From Bacillota bacterium (GTDB taxonomy: Bacteria > Bacillota > Clostridia > Acetivibrionales > DSM-1351), in contig JAEZKZ010000061.1 of the NCBI GenBank assembly GCA_023415305.1, positions 1-13,708 of the forward strand: a DNA stretch of 13,708 nt. The letters run 5' to 3'. How positions within the stretch are numbered: position 1 is the stretch's first letter; the number at the start of each line of letters is the position of its first letter. A program made the position numbers and the translations under genes. Below are positions 8,126 through 13,708 of the stretch, piece by piece. The notes below the pieces were generated by a model. That model was not told where the DNA came from. It did not search any database and saw nothing but the letters and a program-made list of their open reading frames with translations.

Positions 8126-8137
8126 AGAGAGTGTAAT
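8109..8137 (+). promoter_or_regulatory. Putative sigma-A promoter for the giant surface-protein gene
   Basis: TTGTAA (8109-8114) and TGTAAT (8132-8137) are separated by exactly 17 bases and match the TTGACA and TATAAT consensus at 4 and 5 of 6 positions. It lies in the gap between the peptide gene and the giant gene and overlaps the 3' arm of the weak hairpin. Transcription would begin just before the ribosome binding site at 8149. AT-rich DNA gives such matches by chance, so support is moderate at best. Confidence 0.35.
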
Positions 8138-8148
8138 ATAGTTTTGAA

Positions 8149-8155
8149 AAGGGGG
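8149..8155 (+). promoter_or_regulatory. Ribosome binding site for the giant surface-protein gene
   Basis: AAGGGGG ends 12 bases before the ATG at 8168. The spacing is a little long, but the frame has a stop codon at 8156-8158 and no other start codon before 8168, and the protein then begins with a good signal peptide. The next in-frame ATG (8180) would be 24 bases away, too far. Confidence 0.6.
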
Positions 8156-8167
8156 TAATGGGATTTA

Positions 8168-11100
8168 ATGAGAATCAAGATGAGAAAAATAATAGCCATA
8201 ATATGTACGGTGGCAATTTTGCTTTCTTCTTTTCCTACATCGGTATTCGCTCAGGAAGCTAACCTGCAAAATGAGTTGAGAGAGGCCATTGAAGGCGGAG
8301 AAGAGATGACGCAGCTTTTTCCTAATGGTGTATTTACACTTATGGGAACTAGGTTTAGCATAAGCGAAGATACAAAAAATTTAGAAGTAAAAATTGTTAG
8401 ACAGGGAGGAACTCAAGGCGAAGTAAAAGTAGATTTTAAAGCCATTGACGTTTCTACGAAATATGGCAGTGACTATGTAATAGAAGTACCTGGTTTTCTA
8501 TGGAACGAAGAGATTCCACAGAATCCGGATTCAAATCCATTATTGGAAAATGCAACAGAGGAAGAAACTGAAATTAAAAATAGTGATGACTTAGGATTAA
8601 CAACCGAACTACCAACTTTAGAGCAAAAGGATGAGTTGGAGAAGAGGTTAGAGGGAAATGTAGCAGAAGAGAATGAATCAACAGAGGAACAACAGCAACA
8701 GGAGGGTCAGCCTGAACAGATAGCAGAGGAACCACAGCAGCAGGAGGGTCAACCTGAGCAGACAGCAGAGGAACCACAGCAGCAGGAGAGTCAGCCTGAA
8801 CAGACAGTGGAGGAGCCACAGCAGCAGGAGAGTCAGCCTGAGCAGATAGTAGAGGAACCACAGCAACAGGAGCCATATAAAAGTCAGGCTGCGGCTGAAG
8901 CGGCACAAAAGCTGGAAAGCCGTGTAAGTGGTCTTAGAAGTGCATCCAAAATACTCACAGGAAAGACCTATAACGATCCTGATTGGAAAGAGCTTGATAT
9001 GAAGCCAAGTGAGGCTGAAGCTCTAAAGGATAACTATCAAGACTATTATGACAATATTCCTGGTATGGAAACCACCCTCACATTTAAAGATGGTGAATAC
9101 GAGAAGTCCATATTCATAAAACCTATAGATGACGACCTGTCAGAAAGTGAAGAGCAGTTTATTATTGTTCTTTCTAATGCTACTGGTGGAGCAGAAATAG
9201 GAGAGTTCTATACTGGATGGGTAAACATAATAGACAATGAAACTTTTGAAGCTTCGGCATTTGAGATGGAAATGGACAAGCTTGATGTTGAAGCAGGCAT
9301 TCCAGAAGTATCCGTTAAGGTAAGACGTACTAAAGGGATAGATACAATGTCCTATGTGACAGTAGGAACTGCAGGTAATTCAGCAGAGCCAAATGTAGAC
9401 TACATACCAACCACAAAAAAGTTATTGTTTTTACCTGGAGTTACCGAACAAACCTTTACGGTAAATTTGATTACAACTTATACTGATGAAAATAAGACTT
9501 TTGGAATAGTTATAGATGACAACCGAGCTACATCAGGCAAGGAAAAAACTATAATAACATTGGCAAAAGCTCCTGGTTCATATTCACTTTATGAAAGTAA
9601 AGCTGTGACCAAGTCGGCTAATATGAGAACATTATCTCAGGGTGCTAGTCTTATGCTCGATTATTCGGTGAATAACCAGTCTTCAGCTCTTGAAAAAATA
9701 ACTCCTAATGGCAAAATGGAGGGTGAAGGAAATTATGTTGTAATGCCTGATGACTTTACTCTTAGATATGCCAATAATGCGCCTAAGCCAAGCAATGCAG
9801 GTTATTATGGAATGACTATAAACCCATATGCGGCAAAGAGTAGTGCCGGAGTTCAGGCTCCAATTTCACTTTCAGGAGTAAGGGCATTAGAATTCGGCTG
9901 GAGCAATACTGGTAGCGGTAAATCATGGTACCACCATAATGATTGGTGGCTCTTCGGATGGCATTGCAGGAAAGAGTGCGGATGGAGAACTAGCTACGAC
10001 TTTAATTCTAAGTTTGTTATAAATGGACCAGCAACAGCACCTTGGAACAAGTGGGATTACAATCAGTATACTGTGGTATCCAAAAAGGGAGTATTTGGAC
10101 AATATAATCAAGGATTGACTGTAAAGCCCTGGATGTGGAGCTCTTCAAATCTAGAATATTGGGCATGGAATAACGGAGACAATACCGATAATAAGGTAAA
10201 TGCCAATGGTGTACGCCTGTTTTTACAACCATATACACTGCAAATAGAAAATGACCCTAATGATACAGGTGTAATGGCCAGAACTGTTACAGGAATAGAC
10301 TCATCAGGCGAGCCTGTGGGAACAGGAACCCCTATAGATGTAGGAACAATGAGAATACGTAATGTATCCCGTGATGGGGGTCATAATGCAAGCGTAAGTG
10401 ATAACCAGAAAAAAGTCGTATACCGTAGTGACGTAATAACTTTTGATCCAGTGTACAATACAGATACTTCAACAAACAAAAGCTATGCTGATGATGTGTA
10501 CTTCTGGGGATATAAAGTTAAAGACAGACAAGGTAATTGGAAGCATTTCGAAGGAAATGTAATGAACTTGAATTCTCAGTGGTTCAGAGAAAATGCAGCA
10601 GTATACCAAAATGAGACTCAGGGTCTATATGCCAATGCACTGCTGAGAGACGACTCAAAAGGCAATTGGTCAATTGAAGTGCGCCCTGTGTTTAAGGCAA
10701 AGAATGAGACATTTATAAAATTGGATATTGACAGTAGCAAGGGTAGTATTGATGGTTTCTTAGATGGTACAAAAAGTAGAGTGTTTTCAATCAGCAGATT
10801 TGACACTCTAAAACTCAAGACACTTACCAAGAACAATGCCACTGTTCATAACTGGTATGTTATAGATGACAATAGCAACATAAAGGTAAATTCATTGGGA
10901 GATGCAACTACCTACTTTAATAATACAAACGTAGGTTCTTCAGGTAATTTGCCTACTACCAGCTCATTTATGGCAAATGCAAATAAGGTTGAGCTAGACA
11001 GCAGTAACATAAATCCAGCAGTTAAATCAGAATTGACCTATAAGCCTACTGCTAGATTTACAAATATTATGCCTAGCTTTGCTGTAAATGCTATAACCGT

Positions 11101-13708
11101 TCAGGAAAACCCAACAAACCGTACAAAATATGAAGCCTACGATGTTAAGATATTGTCAGAAGGCAAGGATATTTTACCGGATTTCCTTAATGATAATATT
11201 ACACAGGACTTCTATAAAAAAGAGCAAGCAAGTAAAAAGACATACACTTTCCAGTATAAGATTCGTTCTACAAATAATGAAGTAGTACCAGAATCAATAA
11301 AACTAAATCTGTATAAGGATACAATGGAAGCGAAAGCTCAGCTGGTAGAAACTAAAACCTTGACCAGAGACAAATCCGGAGTGTATAGTTTTGATTTAAA
11401 CTACTGGGTAGATAAATACTATGGCTGTTATGCAACCATGACAATCAATGGTATCGAACAACCTGTAGATTTTATGCTGCAAAGTGGTGCATTTATAACA
11501 TTAAATGATGAAAGAAATAATGCAATTGAAACAGGAAATGCTTTTAATCCTATTGTATATGACCAGGTTACCAGAAATGATATCTATACAATAAATGGGT
11601 ATACACAAAGCAACTTCAATATTGAATGGATGAATGCCACTGGAGACCTTGATAAGGATGGAATTATTTCTCCAACGGAAGATGCTCTATTTAAGGAATA
11701 CCGCACCATAGATAGAAGAAAAACAGTGGGAGACTCTTACTATTTGAAGGCGAGCTATGACATGCCTACGGTTTATTACAATTTCGTAAAGACCGACCCA
11801 AATAGAGACCAGAGAGTGATATCTGGAAATATATCTGTATCAGATAAGACTTTCTTAAACCAGAGTGCAACTACTACAACTCCGCTGGAAGGTATAGAAA
11901 TCACCGTAAGTGGAGTGCAAGCAATCACTGATTCAAAAGGAAACTTTAAATTAGAATCCAATAAATTTGAAGCAGGAAAAAGCTATAGCTGTGTTTATTC
12001 CTATCAAGGGTATAAGTATGCCGGCACTATGATGGTTGGACAAAATAATATCATAATAGATTTGTTCAAAGACCCGGATATAGAGCTGACAAATATGAAG
12101 CTTTATGAAATAGCCCAAAACGGTGGAGATGAATTGAAACCGGTAAATGGTTACATAAGCCTTTATGACGAGTTAGATAGAAACTATGATTTTGAATTTG
12201 ATTTGAGTTCAAGCCGATTGGCAGGAGTTGCAATTAAAGAAGCTATAATTGTAACTAGGGATAAAGATGGTGGTCTAAAGAATGATAGTTATAAATTAGA
12301 AAAAGAAACTGGAACACCTGGGAGATTTGTAACAAAGATAAATCCAAATAGTGTACCAACTAATATGGACATTGGAGACAGGATATTTATACGCCCAATA
12401 GATGATCAGGGTGCAGCTTATCCGGAAATAGCTACAGGTATACGTTTAGTCCAGAACCCGGATAAGGTAAAAATACAAGTGGGTGTGGACAATGACAGTG
12501 CCCCTATACCAAGCGTGCCTCTTTTTGGTCAAATGTTAGGTAAACTGGACTTTCTAAATACAAATGCAGGAAATGGAAACCCGATTACAGACCAAGATAG
12601 AGCAAATATAAAAGCCTTGACAGGCAGTAGTACAAGCAAGACAGCTAGAACTGCTGAGACTGACGAATGGAAAATTAATGAAACAGAAAGGAATCTATTT
12701 ACACTTTCTGTTGGATTTGATAACGACATGAAGGATGGATGGAAGGATGCAGTTGAGAAATCAAAGAGCAAGGTAAATAAAGATGCTCCTGCTCTAACAT
12801 TTAGTGTAAGTCTTGTTTTAGTTTATGAATTAAAGGATGATGGAAAAGTATATTTCAACCAGCTTGCCATAGGCGGAGAAGTTGGAATGAGCACTAGTGC
12901 TACTTTTACATATATAACTCCAATTGGTGTTCCTGTATACGCATCCTTTAGTTTTTCAGTGGGCGCAGGACTTAATGTGTCATTAGTACCAAAGGATGAA
13001 GACAATCCTCCACTTTTAGATGCTAGTACTAGTTGGAAAGGAATGGTCACAGGAGAAGTAGATTTAACTATAACTGTAGGAGTAGGTGTTGAGCTGGGAG
13101 TAGGTGTGTCTTTATTAAAAGCATATCTGACAGGAACAGCGGAAGTAAATTTTGAATTTACCTTTGTTGATTTAGGTGCTAGTGCCTCAGTGTCATTTAC
13201 AGCAGCCTTTGGAGTAAGATTTTTCTTCTTTTCAAAGGAATGGACCATAATCTCTAAAACCTGGGGCGCTACAACTGCAAGAGCTATGATGGCTACACAA
13301 AGCGGGCTTTACCAACCGCTAGCAGGCTTCGATAAGTTAACGAGAGCTTATTTAGAAAACAGAAGTGAATGGACAGGCAATGCAGGAGATGGATTAATGA
13401 GAGCTGCTATGCAAGCAAATTCTGGTGGAGGAACTGTTGACGAAAGAGTTATGATAAACGGCGCATATCCATATCCTTCAAGCAAACTTGTAAATCTGCC
13501 TAATGGTGAAATACTATGGGTATTTGTTAACGATGTAGGGTCAAGAACTGACGAAAATAGAACAGGATTATACTATTCAATAATAAGAGCTGATGGAAGT
13601 GCGTCATACCCAACATTAATTGATAAAGATGATACCCTGGATGAAGCCCCGGACGTACTTGATCTGGGCAATGGTGAAATAATCATAACATGGTCGGATG
13701 CAAGTAGA
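8168..13708 (+). CDS. Giant Sec-exported surface protein with Calx-beta domains (3' partial)
   Basis: 1847 codons with no stop; the gene runs off the window. A signal peptide ends near SVFA|QE (residue 28). A Calx-beta domain appears in two halves, about 52-109 (FSISED, YGSDYV) and 300-358 (LTFKDG, DDDLSESEEQF, NIIDNE), split by a low-complexity insert with 14-residue repeats. A second Calx-beta-like domain spans about 360-455. A Trp-rich block follows (575-667), then long beta-rich stretches without a recognised family. DLDKDGIISPTE (1160-1171) is a canonical EF-hand loop. A carboxypeptidase-regulatory-like domain (about 1217-1300: GNISV, PLEGIEITVSG, TDSKGNFKL) comes next. A Gly/Val-rich alternating beta region covers about 1542-1701, and NGEI-type repeats, possibly a beta-propeller, start near 1774. 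Calx-beta and EF-hand motifs suggest calcium-dependent folding outside the cell. No catalytic motif, SLH domain or sortase signal is visible in the part present. Adhesion or matrix roles are plausible but unproven. Confidence 0.88.
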   Translation, partial: MRIKMRKIIAIICTVAILLSSFPTSVFAQEANLQNELREAIEGGEEMTQLFPNGVFTLMGTRFSISEDTKNLEVKIVRQGGTQGEVKVDFKAIDVSTKYGSDYVIEVPGFLWNEEIPQNPDSNPLLENATEEETEIKNSDDLGLTTELPTLEQKDELEKRLEGNVAEENESTEEQQQQEGQPEQIAEEPQQQEGQPEQTAEEPQQQESQPEQTVEEPQQQESQPEQIVEEPQQQEPYKSQAAAEAAQKLESRVSGLRSASKILTGKTYNDPDWKELDMKPSEAEALKDNYQDYYDNIPGMETTLTFKDGEYEKSIFIKPIDDDLSESEEQFIIVLSNATGGAEIGEFYTGWVNIIDNETFEASAFEMEMDKLDVEAGIPEVSVKVRRTKGIDTMSYVTVGTAGNSAEPNVDYIPTTKKLLFLPGVTEQTFTVNLITTYTDENKTFGIVIDDNRATSGKEKTIITLAKAPGSYSLYESKAVTKSANMRTLSQGASLMLDYSVNNQSSALEKITPNGKMEGEGNYVVMPDDFTLRYANNAPKPSNAGYYGMTINPYAAKSSAGVQAPISLSGVRALEFGWSNTGSGKSWYHHNDWWLFGWHCRKECGWRTSYDFNSKFVINGPATAPWNKWDYNQYTVVSKKGVFGQYNQGLTVKPWMWSSSNLEYWAWNNGDNTDNKVNANGVRLFLQPYTLQIENDPNDTGVMARTVTGIDSSGEPVGTGTPIDVGTMRIRNVSRDGGHNASVSDNQKKVVYRSDVITFDPVYNTDTSTNKSYADDVYFWGYKVKDRQGNWKHFEGNVMNLNSQWFRENAAVYQNETQGLYANALLRDDSKGNWSIEVRPVFKAKNETFIKLDIDSSKGSIDGFLDGTKSRVFSISRFDTLKLKTLTKNNATVHNWYVIDDNSNIKVNSLGDATTYFNNTNVGSSGNLPTTSSFMANANKVELDSSNINPAVKSELTYKPTARFTNIMPSFAVNAITVQENPTNRTKYEAYDVKILSEGKDILPDFLNDNITQDFYKKEQASKKTYTFQYKIRSTNNEVVPESIKLNLYKDTMEAKAQLVETKTLTRDKSGVYSFDLNYWVDKYYGCYATMTINGIEQPVDFMLQSGAFITLNDERNNAIETGNAFNPIVYDQVTRNDIYTINGYTQSNFNIEWMNATGDLDKDGIISPTEDALFKEYRTIDRRKTVGDSYYLKASYDMPTVYYNFVKTDPNRDQRVISGNISVSDKTFLNQSATTTTPLEGIEITVSGVQAITDSKGNFKLESNKFEAGKSYSCVYSYQGYKYAGTMMVGQNNIIIDLFKDPDIELTNMKLYEIAQNGGDELKPVNGYISLYDELDRNYDFEFDLSSSRLAGVAIKEAIIVTRDKDGGLKNDSYKLEKETGTPGRFVTKINPNSVPTNMDIGDRIFIRPIDDQGAAYPEIATGIRLVQNPDKVKIQVGVDNDSAPIPSVPLFGQMLGKLDFLNTNAGNGNPITDQDRANIKALTGSSTSKTARTAETDEWKINETERNLFTLSVGFDNDMKDGWKDAVEKSKSKVNKDAPALTFSVSLVLVYELKDDGKVYFNQLAIGGEVGMSTSATFTYITPIGVPVYASFSFSVGAGLNVSLVPKDEDNPPLLDASTSWKGMVTGEVDLTITVGVGVELGVGVSLLKAYLTGTAEVNFEFTFVDLGASASVSFTAAFGVRFFFFSKEWTIISKTWGATTARAMMATQSGLYQPLAGFDKLTRAYLENRSEWTGNAGDGLMRAAMQANSGGGTVDERVMINGAYPYPSSKLVNLPNGEILWVFVNDVGSRTDENRTGLYYSIIRADGSASYPTLIDKDDTLDEAPDVLDLGNGEIIITWSDASR
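8684..8872 (+). repeat. 42-bp in-frame tandem repeat, 4.5 copies
   Basis: Four full units (8684-8725, 8726-8767, 8768-8809, 8810-8851) and a half unit (8852-8872) encode the 14-residue unit EEPQQQE(G/S)QPEQ(T/I)(A/V). Units differ by a few bases, and variants fall in blocks: Gly in units 1-2, Ser in units 3-4. The unit is a multiple of 3, so gain or loss of copies by slippage would change length without breaking the frame. The encoded segment is acidic, Gln/Pro-rich and probably extended, sitting inside the loop that splits the first Calx-beta domain. Confidence 0.95.
11645..11680 (+). other. EF-hand calcium-binding loop within the giant protein
   Basis: These codons give DLDKDGIISPTE, with Asp at loop positions 1, 3 and 5, Gly at 6, Ile at 8 and Glu at 12, the canonical EF-hand ligand set. 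The following DALFKEY resembles the helix after a dockerin calcium loop, but only one such half-repeat is seen here, so a working dockerin is not claimed. Confidence 0.65.
11816..12061 (+). other. Carboxypeptidase-regulatory-like beta-sandwich domain within the giant protein
   Basis: Residues 1217-1298 follow the usual order of this fold: VISGNISV, then PLEGIEITVSGV, then TDSKGNFKLES, a segment ending in YQGYKYAG, and a final strand IIIDL. The domain is a common structural spacer in exported multidomain proteins and has no catalytic role of its own. Confidence 0.65.

Noticed and set aside
8684..8872. CRISPR array
   Set aside because: The 42-bp units are contiguous without spacers and are translated in frame.
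8574..8908. Two minus-strand open frames rich in Pro/Ala/Val/Leu or Leu/Trp/Phe
   Set aside because: Their repetitive products are the mirror of the 42-bp coding repeat. The + strand frame has a signal peptide and domain matches.
11645..11701. Functional cellulosomal dockerin
   Set aside because: Only one calcium half-repeat is clear, it is internal rather than C-terminal, and Glu replaces the usual Asp at loop position 12.

Overview
The window looks like a piece of a low-GC Clostridia genome (Bacillota). The DNA is AT-rich, Shine-Dalgarno sites are strong (GGAGGTGAT, AGGAG, AAGGGGG), one gene starts with GTG, and the proteins are typical Gram-positive exporters and Sec-exported surface proteins. 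A Ruminiclostridium-like anaerobe would fit, but the genus is only a guess. All six genes lie on the + strand with gaps of 14 to 67 bases or a short overlap, so the window reads as one operon-like block. Both end genes are cut by the window edges.

Layout. Positions 1-2143 hold a C39-peptidase ABC exporter (5' end missing). Positions 2159-4339 hold a second ABC exporter with a different N-terminal cytoplasmic domain and no peptidase. This pair matches the two-ABC architecture of NHLM-type peptide (bacteriocin-like) export systems. Positions 4354-6726 hold an unusual 790-residue membrane protein: two tandem extracytoplasmic sensor-like (Cache-like) modules, each flanked by membrane helices, fused to a major facilitator superfamily (MFS) body. 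Positions 6704-7855 overlap its 3' end and encode a secreted substrate-binding-like protein (ABC_sub_bind type) with no lipobox. Positions 7923-8108 encode a 61-residue peptide precursor with a double-glycine leader and a 21-residue Cys-free core, the obvious candidate cargo of the C39 exporter. Positions 8168-13708 (open at the 3' end) encode at least 1847 residues of a Sec-exported giant surface protein with Calx-beta domains, a coding 42-bp tandem repeat, a Trp-rich block, an EF-hand loop, a carboxypeptidase-regulatory-like domain, a Gly/Val beta-strand-rich region and the start of a propeller-like repeat region.

How it may work together (inference). The C39 transporter would cut the small precursor after Gly-Gly and export its core, with the second ABC protein as partner. 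The sensor-MFS protein and the secreted binding protein form a translationally coupled pair that could sense or move a small ligand, possibly the exported peptide or something released by it. The giant protein would act outside the cell or on its surface. A weak hairpin plus T-run and a plausible sigma-A promoter lie between the peptide gene and the giant gene, so the latter may also be transcribed separately. No peptide-modifying enzyme, immunity gene, regulator, mobile element, tRNA, rRNA or CRISPR array is visible in the window.
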